A stretch of DNA of 64,000 nt from Paenibacillus taichungensis (GTDB lineage Bacteria; Bacillota; Bacilli; Paenibacillales; Paenibacillaceae). The stretch is taken from positions 248,001-312,000 of the forward strand of contig NZ_JABMCC010000104.1 in the NCBI RefSeq assembly GCF_013359905.1. The letters run 5' to 3'. Numbering within the stretch: the stretch's first letter is position 1; each line of letters opens with the position of its first letter. The notes under the pieces are model-generated. The model made no database searches. It was not told the origin of the DNA and was given only the letters and a program-made list of their open reading frames with translations. The position numbers and the translations under genes were made by a program. Shown piece by piece: positions 25,834-33,255 of this stretch.

Positions 25834-27557
25834 GCGATCTCCTCCTCTGTCAGCTGGGAGGATACAATCTCGCGATATACTTCATTGTGCTCCAGCAGCT
25901 CTTTATGTGTTCCCGAACCGACAATCCGTCCCTCATCCATAACCAGAATGCGATCTGCATCCATAACCGTACTTACGCGCTGAGCCACAATAAGCACTGC
26001 TGCTTCAGTCGTTTCGGACTTCAGGGCAGCACGAAGTTTGGCATCGGTTTTGAAGTCAAGTGCCGAGAAGCTGTCGTCAAAAATATATACTTCCGGACGG
26101 CGAACCAGTGCGCGTGCAATGGACAAACGCTGCTTCTGTCCACCGGATACGTTGTTACCTCCCTGCGCAATGACGCTGTCGTAACCGTCTTTCATCTCCG
26201 TAATGAAGTTCTCTGCCTGAGCCGTTTGAGCGGCTCGAACAATTTCCTCCATGGTCGCGTCTTCCTTCCCGTGCCGGATATTCTCCGTAATCGTTCCGGT
26301 GAAAAGAACCGCTTTTTGCGGTACAAATCCGATTTTGGCACGCAAATCTTCCTGCCGCAGCTCACGTACATCTATTCCATTTACCCGTACACAACCCTCC
26401 GTTACATCATAGAAACGTGGAATGAGACTGAGCAATGTGGATTTACCTGAGCCCGTACCCCCAATAATGGCTGTGGTTTCACCCGGGCGTGCCGTAAATG
26501 AAATACCTGACAGCGCAGCATTTTCTGCACCCGGATAACGGAATGTCACGTTATCGAACTCAATCGTACCTTGCAGAGATTTCATATGACGAGGCTGCTC
26601 TGGATTGCTAAGATCTGGATGCATATCCAATACCTCGTTGATCCGTTCTGCCGAAGCCGAAGCTCTTGGAATCATGACAAAGATAATGGAGACCATAATG
26701 AGAGAGAACATGATCTGCATCGCATACTGAATAAAGGCAATTAATGAACCAATATTCATATTTCCACTGTCAATACGCTGTCCACCGAAATACAAGATGG
26801 CAATCATTGAAAAGTTCATAACCAGCATCATGACGGGCATTAGTGTTGCCATGAGCACATTCACTTTAATGGAAACATCTCGCAGATCTGTATTGGCTCC
26901 ATTGAAGCGAACACGCTCATGTTCCCCACGATTAAAGGAACGCACCACACGAATTCCTGTTAGTTGTTCACGCAGGACCAAGTTGAGTCGGTCGAGTTTT
27001 TTCTGAATTTGTTTGAACAAAGGCAGACCTTTGGCACCAATCAGGGCGATAGCCCCAGCCAGTACAGGCAAGACCACCAGGAAAATGGTCGATAATTTGG
27101 CATCCTGGGATACCGCCATGAAGATACCACCGATACACATCATCGGTGCCATAACCATCATGCGCAGCATCATCGTTAATACGTTCTGAACCTGCGTAAT
27201 ATCATTTGTGGTACGGGTAATCAGCGAGGCTGTACCCAATTTATCAAATTCCTGCAGCGAAAAGTTCTCCACATGGCGGAACACTCTGCTGCGCAGCTGT
27301 TTGGCAAATCCACCCGCTGTACGGGAGGAAAGATAACTGGCTGTTACAGAACAGGCCGTGCCTGCTACAGCAATTAACAGCATCCAGCCACCAATCTGCC
27401 AGATGTACGGAACATCTCCTTTTACTATGCCGCCATTAACGATGTCCGCCATCAGGGTTGGCAAATACAGTTCAGCTAGCGACTGTAACAGCACCAGACC
27501 CAATATGAAGAAAATGGGAACTCGGTAAGGCTTAAGCATGCGAAACAATTTCATCAT
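25830..27557 (-). CDS. ABC exporter half, ATPase-permease fusion (YfiB/BmrC-like)
   Basis: A 575-residue partner of the exporter half encoded next. Six helices precede the ATPase domain: Walker A GGTGSGKSTLLSLI, canonical signature NVSGGQKQRLSIARAL, and Walker B VYIFDDSFSALDFKTD, where the catalytic Glu is replaced by Asp. Its partner has the intact Glu but an altered signature. This complementary degeneracy is the pattern of heterodimeric exporters with one hydrolytic and one regulatory ATP site. The start overlaps the end of the MarR gene, with AAGGAG about 10 bp upstream. Confidence 0.92.
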   Translation of the reverse strand: MMKLFRMLKPYRVPIFFILGLVLLQSLAELYLPTLMADIVNGGIVKGDVPYIWQIGGWMLLIAVAGTACSVTASYLSSRTAGGFAKQLRSRVFRHVENFSLQEFDKLGTASLITRTTNDITQVQNVLTMMLRMMVMAPMMCIGGIFMAVSQDAKLSTIFLVVLPVLAGAIALIGAKGLPLFKQIQKKLDRLNLVLREQLTGIRVVRSFNRGEHERVRFNGANTDLRDVSIKVNVLMATLMPVMMLVMNFSMIAILYFGGQRIDSGNMNIGSLIAFIQYAMQIMFSLIMVSIIFVMIPRASASAERINEVLDMHPDLSNPEQPRHMKSLQGTIEFDNVTFRYPGAENAALSGISFTARPGETTAIIGGTGSGKSTLLSLIPRFYDVTEGCVRVNGIDVRELRQEDLRAKIGFVPQKAVLFTGTITENIRHGKEDATMEEIVRAAQTAQAENFITEMKDGYDSVIAQGGNNVSGGQKQRLSIARALVRRPEVYIFDDSFSALDFKTDAKLRAALKSETTEAAVLIVAQRVSTVMDADRILVMDEGRIVGSGTHKELLEHNEVYREIVSSQLTEEEIA

Positions 27558-28096
27558 GGCTTATCATCTCCTTGTGTGGACGCATCCATCTGTTGGGAAA
27601 CCTTTGTATCAAAAAAGGTGTACACCTTGGTCAACAACTCCGCTAATTGAAGACTGTCTTCCTCACCCAGATGCTCAACAAGCTTATTGAATATCTCCAT
27701 ACGCTCCTGATGAGCCGCCCGAATAATTTCACGACCTGCTTCAGTAATGGTAATACGGACTGCGCGACGATCCTCTGGGTCCATCGTTCGTTCGACCAGG
27801 CCTTCGTCTTCAAGCCCCCGTATGACAGGAGTAATCGTAGGCGATTTCACACGCAACAAAGCACTAATTTCTGATACTTTCAGTCCTGGATGATTCGATT
27901 GTAGCGTGTCATTGAAATTAGGAGGATTATCCTGCCAATTCAATCGTTCCCCCGGATGCATGCCGTGGAGCAAACAACCCAGAACCATAATTTCATTGTG
28001 ATTACGCCCGTGTGGTTTATGTTGCCTCCATTTGCCTTTATTAAACTGCATAATGGAATACAAAAGCTTCTGGGCAACCGGATCTATGCCAGTCAT
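27554..28096 (-). CDS. MarR-family regulator of the ABC exporter
   Basis: A 180-residue winged-helix repressor. The DNA-binding part is LKVSEISALLRVKSPTITPV, then RGLEDEGLVERTMDPEDRRAVRI (wing). The start at 28096 follows GGGGGG by 7 bp, which rules out the longer frame. It is the first gene of a three-gene transcript in which each start overlaps the previous stop, so it should control its own operon with the exporter. The C-terminal helices include YTFFDTKVSQQM for dimerisation. Confidence 0.9.
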   Translation of the reverse strand: MTGIDPVAQKLLYSIMQFNKGKWRQHKPHGRNHNEIMVLGCLLHGMHPGERLNWQDNPPNFNDTLQSNHPGLKVSEISALLRVKSPTITPVIRGLEDEGLVERTMDPEDRRAVRITITEAGREIIRAAHQERMEIFNKLVEHLGEEDSLQLAELLTKVYTFFDTKVSQQMDASTQGDDKP

Positions 28097-28160
28097 TATT
28101 GTCCCCCCTTTAATTTCATTATCATTCCATAGAGGTCCAACATCATAGGACATCTATTAA

Positions 28161-28188
28161 ATAGTATTCCAATTAAATAGCTAATCAA
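28161..28188 (-). promoter_or_regulatory. Candidate promoter of the marR-exporter operon
   Basis: On the minus strand TTGATT and TACTAT are separated by 16 bp, 65 bp ahead of the start codon. Confidence 0.45.
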
Positions 28189-28196
28189 TTAATTAG
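28181..28196. promoter_or_regulatory. Candidate MarR operator
   Basis: CTAATCAATTAATTAG is a 16-bp palindrome with one mismatched pair, overlapping the -35 box of the predicted promoter. Confidence 0.45.
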
Positions 28197-28251
28197 GTGT
28201 ACTAAGTATATTCCTGCAAAAGTTGAATGTCAAACAGCAAATGCACAACAA

Positions 28252-28279
28252 AAAACCGTGACTTTAAAGCCACGGTTTT
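28252..28279 (-). terminator. Terminator after uxaC
   Basis: AAAACCGTG and CACGGTTTT form a perfect 9-bp stem; on the minus strand a T-run follows. Confidence 0.8.
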
Positions 28280-28297
28280 GAACCATATATAGAAGGA

Positions 28298-29740
28298 TCA
28301 GGACTGTGAAGCAGATACCGTTTTGAGTGCGGAAGCAAAAGGGAAATACTCCTTCGCATTGTTGTAGGCAATGCCCTGTACGATCTGTCCAAGCAGCTCC
28401 ATATCATGCGGTACCTCGCCCTGTTCGGCCCATTCACCGATGAGGTTGCAGACCAGACGGCGGAAATACTCATGTCTTGTGTACGAGAGGAAACTGCGGG
28501 AATCGGTCAGCATGCCGACAAAACGGCTGATTAGACCGACATTCGCCAGCGCCTTCATTTGAGCAAGCATACCGTCCTTCGTATCATTGAACCACCAGGC
28601 TGCGCCAAGCTGAATTTTGCCTGGAATGCCGCCGCCCTGGAAACTGCCGATAATCGCTGCAAGCACTTCATTATCCCGAGGGTTTAGGGAATACAGGATT
28701 GTTTTCGGTAACGCCTTCTCCTGATCAAGTGCATCTAGCAGGCCGATGACTGCTGAAGAAAGTGGCGTATCATTCACCGCATCATATCCTGTATCCGGGC
28801 CAAGCTGTGCGAACATCCGACTATTATTGTTGCGGGCCGCATTAATATGGAATTGCATCACCCAGCCCCGATCTGCGTACAGTTTGCCGAGAAAAGTCAA
28901 CGTTACCGTCTTGTACTTGTCCTCTTCCTCACGACTGACCTTCTGCCCAGAGAGAGCTTTGGCAAATATAGCCGCTGCTTCCTCCCGTGTAGCCGCACCA
29001 AAAGGTACATAATCAAGTGCATGGTCAGACACCCGGCCTCCTACGGAGTGGAAAAACTCTACCCGTGATTCCAGAGCGGAGAGGAATGAGTCATAATCGG
29101 AAATCTCCGTACCGGCTGCCTGCGACAACTTGCCTACCCATTCCGAGAAGGTGTCACGGTTCAATTCCAATCCTTTATCTGGACGGAATGAAGGCAATAC
29201 TGCGGCATCGAATCCTTCAATCTCCTGAATCTTCAGGTGATATTCCAAGGAATCACATGGATCATCCGTCGTGCATACCACGGTAACATTGGATTTGGTA
29301 ATAAGATCACGTGCACCGAATCCGTCACTGTTCAGCTTGGCATTTACTTTTTCCCAGATGGCCGGGGCGCTCGTCTCATTCAACACTTCATAGACACCGA
29401 AATAACGCTGTAATTCCAGATGGGACCACGCGTACAGCGGGTTACCAATCATCATCGGTACGGTTTTGGCATACGCCAGAAAACGATCGTAATCGGTTAC
29501 GCCCTCTCCACCCGTAATGTATTGCTCCTCAATTCCGTTTGCGCGCATCAGCCGCCACTTGTAGTGATCACCGTATAACCAAGCCTCTGTAATATTGCCA
29601 AAGGTTTTATTCTCGTAGATTTCCTGTGGACTCAGGTGGCAGTGATAGTCAATAATCGGCATGTCCTTCGCATAGTCCTCATATAACTTGATCGCCGTTT
29701 CATTGTGCAGCAAAAATTGTTCATCCAGAAAAGACTTCAT
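28298..29740 (-). CDS. uxaC: Glucuronate isomerase
   Basis: A 480-residue uronate isomerase, which converts D-glucuronate to D-fructuronate (and galacturonate to tagaturonate) in the cytoplasm. The metal-binding PIIDYHCHLSPQEI near the N-terminus is typical of this amidohydrolase branch, as are GYGDHYKWRLMRANGI-type segments, CTTDDPCDSLEYH, MQFHINAARNNNSRMF and DSRSFLSYTRHEYFRRL. Length matches the family. It is monocistronic with its own terminator; none of the other hexuronate genes (uxuA, uxuB, kdgK) is nearby, so it depends on genes elsewhere. Confidence 0.95.
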   Translation of the reverse strand: MKSFLDEQFLLHNETAIKLYEDYAKDMPIIDYHCHLSPQEIYENKTFGNITEAWLYGDHYKWRLMRANGIEEQYITGGEGVTDYDRFLAYAKTVPMMIGNPLYAWSHLELQRYFGVYEVLNETSAPAIWEKVNAKLNSDGFGARDLITKSNVTVVCTTDDPCDSLEYHLKIQEIEGFDAAVLPSFRPDKGLELNRDTFSEWVGKLSQAAGTEISDYDSFLSALESRVEFFHSVGGRVSDHALDYVPFGAATREEAAAIFAKALSGQKVSREEEDKYKTVTLTFLGKLYADRGWVMQFHINAARNNNSRMFAQLGPDTGYDAVNDTPLSSAVIGLLDALDQEKALPKTILYSLNPRDNEVLAAIIGSFQGGGIPGKIQLGAAWWFNDTKDGMLAQMKALANVGLISRFVGMLTDSRSFLSYTRHEYFRRLVCNLIGEWAEQGEVPHDMELLGQIVQGIAYNNAKEYFPFASALKTVSASQS

Positions 29741-29944
29741 TCGCCTCGCACGCTCCCTTTAGGTGAGTTTACGTTCATATGGGTTTACTTCCCAATCTTT
29801 ACGCTACACTGTTTGCCCGCAAAGTTCAATATAAAATGATAGCGTTATCACAAAAGGTTGATTTAGGCATATTTACTGGAACAAGGTATACTGGTTTTAA
29901 TCTAATTGATGCTGATCTGAAGATGATAGAAGGAGATGAAATGG

Positions 29945-30694
29945 ATGAAAATAACATTTCTCGGTACAGGAGACATGTTCAGCGTGGAGCAACACCACAA
30001 CAGTATGCTGGCCGAATTCGGCGATACACATCTGGTGATTGATTTTCCGGAATCCAACGCAAAAGCATTAAAGGAATACGGCTATCCCATGACAGATATT
30101 CATAATGTGTTTATCACCCATCTGCATGAAGATCATATTAACGGAGTACAGATGCTCGGATATTATTCACAGATTGTGGGCGACCGCAAGCCACGTCTGT
30201 TTATCCACGAAGAACTGGTTGATCCGTTATGGAATATTTTATCCCCAGGCATGCGTTATACAACCGATGGGGAGCGTACGATGAGCGACTATTATGATAT
30301 TGTACCTTTACCGGATGGAGGCACATTTGAGCTGGGGGGCGTAACATTTGAGACTTTTCGAACACCACACGTGCCGGGTATGGTCAGCAATGGCCTTCTT
30401 GCAAAGCCCTACTTCTACTATAGTGCGGACAGCACACTGGATCAGGAACGGGTGGAACGGAATGCCGCGGACGTACAGCTGATTTTCCATGAATGTCATA
30501 TGCATGATCTGGTGATCAAATCACACACCTCACTGAAGGATCTGCAACAACTGCCTGCCGAAGTGAGACAGAAGACCGTGCTCATGCATTATCATGATGA
30601 CTACGCTGATGCGGACAAACGGACACATTTCAACCAAGAACATGATCTAAGAATGGTGGGCACGCTGGAGTCGTTTGAACTGGATAATGCGTAA
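29945..30694 (+). CDS. Metallo-beta-lactamase-fold hydrolase
   Basis: A 249-residue MBL-fold protein. The metal-binding motif is THLHEDHING (HxHxDH), followed by PHVPGMVSNG (third His), YYSADSTLD and IFHECHMH, as in the ribonuclease Z-like and phosphodiesterase-like groups. The start ITFLGTGDMFSVEQHHNSM is typical of this subgroup, which lacks a flexible RNA-binding arm, so a role in hydrolysing a small phosphodiester, lactone or similar compound is possible. AGGAG lies 9 bp before ATG 29945. The gene is divergent from uxaC and precedes a small unknown gene. Confidence 0.82.
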   Translation: MKITFLGTGDMFSVEQHHNSMLAEFGDTHLVIDFPESNAKALKEYGYPMTDIHNVFITHLHEDHINGVQMLGYYSQIVGDRKPRLFIHEELVDPLWNILSPGMRYTTDGERTMSDYYDIVPLPDGGTFELGGVTFETFRTPHVPGMVSNGLLAKPYFYYSADSTLDQERVERNAADVQLIFHECHMHDLVIKSHTSLKDLQQLPAEVRQKTVLMHYHDDYADADKRTHFNQEHDLRMVGTLESFELDNA

Positions 30695-30751
30695 ATAGAG
30701 AGTATTGGATAGGTACCGTAATTGTTCTGTATTCTAATGGAGGTAAGTGCT

Positions 30752-31033
30752 ATGGAGTATCGATTTGAACAAGGTTACTTTTTGATATATTCTTCTGCAA
30801 GAAGCACAAGTAGTGGAGACATCATGGTTGTTAAATTATTGGACAGACCCTTTAAAGATAGATTTGAATTTCTTGTCAACAGCAAAAACTATGAATGTAC
30901 TACACACACTGAATACTTAAACTTTGAGCCTACTTCTCATCATAAACCTGAAAAGCCTGGAGCATTTTCACTGGAACGAAGTGAGTTCAATCGAATGTGG
31001 GATACGATGAATCAGTATTTTGAAAGTACATGA
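30752..31033 (+). CDS. Small unknown protein
   Basis: A 93-residue polar protein (MEYRFEQGYFLIYSSARSTS...), no signal peptide or membrane segment. GGAGGT precedes the ATG by 7 bp and codon choice looks genuine. Base composition is more AT-rich than its neighbours. It follows the MBL-fold gene by 57 bp and is followed by a terminator. I do not recognise its family. Confidence 0.6.
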   Translation: MEYRFEQGYFLIYSSARSTSSGDIMVVKLLDRPFKDRFEFLVNSKNYECTTHTEYLNFEPTSHHKPEKPGAFSLERSEFNRMWDTMNQYFEST

Positions 31034-31055
31034 TTAATGTTTAGTTACCTGAACA

Positions 31056-31108
31056 GGCAGTACCTGCTCAACTTCCTAACTTGGAACTGGTGGGTGCTGC
31101 CTTTTTTT
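31056..31108 (+). terminator. Terminator after small unknown gene
   Basis: GGCAGTACC pairs with GGTGCTGCC (one wobble) over a long loop that itself can fold, followed by seven T. Confidence 0.7.
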
Positions 31109-31274
31109 ATTCTTCTTTCTACCATGACTTTATATATATATTCTTTTGCCCTCGGAGACGGCTCAGCCTGCATAAAAATAATCTTCTGTTCGCTGATCAT
31201 TCGCCCATAGGAGATTTTTTATATACATATCTGTATAACTATGGCTTATATTGTTGTCAATCTCTGCCTTTAGC

Positions 31275-31338
31275 CTCTAACGAACATGAGAAGCCTTATC
31301 CGAGTTAAATTCGAGGTTTCCATATTCTAACGAATCTC
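31275..31338 (+). repeat. Left arm of an inverted-repeat element
   Basis: A 64-bp unit bounded by CTAACGAACATGAG at 31275-31288 and CTAACGAATCTCAG at 31325-31338. The interior shares CCTTAT and TAAATT with the right arm when that is reversed. Confidence 0.6.
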
Positions 31339-31407
31339 AGACACTCTAGTCTAATGGTGTTGCTCCAATTGGGACTATTTTAATCGTTTTCAAGAATAAT
31401 AAAGTTA

Positions 31408-31471
31408 CTGAGATTCGTTAGAATTCCCGTAACGCTAATTTAGTGGAAATAAGGTGCGCTGAGTTCGTTAG
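31408..31471 (-). repeat. Right arm of an inverted-repeat element
   Basis: A 64-bp unit in opposite orientation, bounded by CTGAGATTCGTTAG at 31408-31421 and CTGAGTTCGTTAG at 31459-31471. The inner 14-mers of the two arms are exact reverse complements and are separated by 69 bp. Confidence 0.6.
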
Positions 31472-31502
31472 GATGGAGCTTTAGTCGTACTTGAGAAAAT
31501 GC

Positions 31503-31538
31503 AAACCACCTGAACATATGAGCCTGTTCAGGTGGTTT
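31503..31538 (-). terminator. Terminator after amylase gene
   Basis: AAACCACCTGAACA and TGTTCAGGTGGTTT form a perfect 14-bp stem around TATGAGCC; located 70 bp past the amylase stop. Confidence 0.8.
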
Positions 31539-31607
31539 AACGATCTGTATACTGTTTTTCATATTTATCTGTACGTTTCTGCAGTTAACTGTCGATATTT
31601 CATTCTA

Positions 31608-33089
31608 TTACTCAGCGTCTGCACGATCCTCACCCTGATCCGGGAGAGCCCACACGGAGACGCCCCCACCACATACATGGAAGGTGGCCCAGCCGTCTTT
31701 CTCAATAGTAATGCTATCCTCGCAGCTGTGCGTCAGATCGGTCCAGACTTCGCCAGCACGGTGTTCGCCAACAAACATTCGTTTCTCACCATCATCACCA
31801 TTCGAGATAACTACTGCACAACCGGAGCCTTCGATTTCGTCCACCCCGCGGCGTACCCACCCAATCGTGTTCGCGTGATCGAAGTAATCCTCTTGCTCTC
31901 CATAAGCTTTGTCGTAACGGGCTGACATCAGAATGTCCAGAATGTCCTTCTTACCCTCGACAGGTTCGGGACCTCCGATGCCGTAATAATCACCGTAAAA
32001 GACAACCGGGTAACCGTCGCGACGCAGCAGCGTCAGCGCATAGGCGCTCGGCTTGAACCAATCACCTACCCAGGATTCCAGCGCTTCATGCGGTTGGGAA
32101 TCATGGTTATCGACAAACGTTACAGCATGCGTTGGATGTGTCTGCACCAGGGTATCATCAAAAATCTTGGAAAGATCGAAATCCCGCCCAGTCAGAGAGG
32201 CTTCATGAAGTTTGTAATGCAGGGACACATCGAACAGATCAATCTGATAGTCCACCGTATCCAGAAATTCACGGCATGCATCGAGATTGGAGTTCCAGAA
32301 CTCGCCCACAATGTAGAAATCCTGCCCCCGTTTGCGGATCATCTCAGCAGCGAATTCCTTGATGAATTCGTGGTTGATATGCTTGATCGCATCCAGTCGA
32401 AAACCGCTGCATTGCAGCGTATCGATGAGCCATTTTCCCCATTGGAGCATTTCCTGCCGGACATCCGGGTGATTGTAATCGATATTGGCGAACATCAGGT
32501 AATCATAGTTGCCGAACTCATCGTCGACATTTTGATTCCAGTTCTTGTTCTCCCCTGCAATGCGGAACACACCGCTCCGTTCTTCCTTGGCATCAAAGTC
32601 TGTACCGTTGAAGTGTTCGGCGTTCCATTTGAAAGAGGAGTATTGATCCCCGCGACCCGGAAATGTGAATTTGGTCCAACCCTCAATCTCGAACGGTTTG
32701 GAGATTTCCTTCAATCTATCATTGGGATCGACCTCAATTACCTTGAAGACTTCCGTCTCATCCGCACCCGCCTTATGGTTCATCACCAAATCCACATAGA
32801 CGGCAACACCATTCTTCTGGCACTCGGCAATCGCATCCACCAGTTCCTGCTTGGTACCGTATTTGGTGCGCACGCTGCCTTTCTGGTCAAATTCGCCCAG
32901 ATCGTACAGGTCATATACGCCGTAACCGGTATCCTCAGGAGATACGGCTTTGGTCACCGGAGGCACCCACACGGAGTCAATGCCTTTGGCTTTCAGTTCT
33001 GGCGCCATTTCGGCCAATCGTTTCCAGTGGTTTCCGTCTGCGGCCAGGTGCCATTCAAAAAACTGCATCATCGTATGATTTCTCTTCAT
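31608..33089 (-). CDS. Cytoplasmic alpha-amylase (GH13)
   Basis: A 493-residue GH13 alpha-amylase without signal peptide. It begins MKRNHTMMQFFEWHLAADG, typical of the maltohexaose-forming/cytoplasmic AmyA group (GH13_5). Conserved regions: VYVDLVMNHKAGADETE (region I), GFRLDAIKHI (nucleophile Asp), FYIVGEFWNSN (acid/base Glu), VTFVDNHDSQP (third Asp). It hydrolyses internal alpha-1,4 bonds in glycogen or imported maltodextrin. The start at 33089 follows AAGGAGGT by 9 bp. It is a single gene with its own terminator. Confidence 0.93.
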   Translation of the reverse strand: MKRNHTMMQFFEWHLAADGNHWKRLAEMAPELKAKGIDSVWVPPVTKAVSPEDTGYGVYDLYDLGEFDQKGSVRTKYGTKQELVDAIAECQKNGVAVYVDLVMNHKAGADETEVFKVIEVDPNDRLKEISKPFEIEGWTKFTFPGRGDQYSSFKWNAEHFNGTDFDAKEERSGVFRIAGENKNWNQNVDDEFGNYDYLMFANIDYNHPDVRQEMLQWGKWLIDTLQCSGFRLDAIKHINHEFIKEFAAEMIRKRGQDFYIVGEFWNSNLDACREFLDTVDYQIDLFDVSLHYKLHEASLTGRDFDLSKIFDDTLVQTHPTHAVTFVDNHDSQPHEALESWVGDWFKPSAYALTLLRRDGYPVVFYGDYYGIGGPEPVEGKKDILDILMSARYDKAYGEQEDYFDHANTIGWVRRGVDEIEGSGCAVVISNGDDGEKRMFVGEHRAGEVWTDLTHSCEDSITIEKDGWATFHVCGGGVSVWALPDQGEDRADAE

Positions 33090-33255
33090 TCCCAACCGAC
33101 CTCCTTGATTGCTTTCGAAGCGGACCACGGCACGCATCTGTATCGTCCTTGTTCGTTCGTATGCTATCCAAGTAATACCCTTTTCGGCCTATCCTTCAAT
33201 CATGCACAGAAAAGAAAGCTGAAAAGTCTACGATCGATCTTTTAGCTATAAATCG

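Larger units (their letters stand above)
31034..31607. other. Gene-free AT-rich region with terminators and inverted repeats
   Basis: 574 bp between the small unknown gene and the amylase end. It holds a terminator at each side and, in the centre, two inverted copies of a ~64-bp repeat unit. The open frame at 31081-31308 has no ribosome-binding site and overlaps a terminator, so I see no gene. Confidence 0.6.

Noticed and set aside
31081..31308. 75-residue open frame in the repeat region
   Set aside because: Begins inside a terminator, lacks a ribosome-binding site, and has no family resemblance.
31275..31471. CRISPR array
   Set aside because: Only four short boxes, in opposing orientation, with unequal similar interiors and no cas genes.
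32088..33245. 385-residue open frame on the plus strand
   Set aside because: It is antisense to the alpha-amylase, has no ribosome-binding site and a composition typical of mirrored coding sequence.
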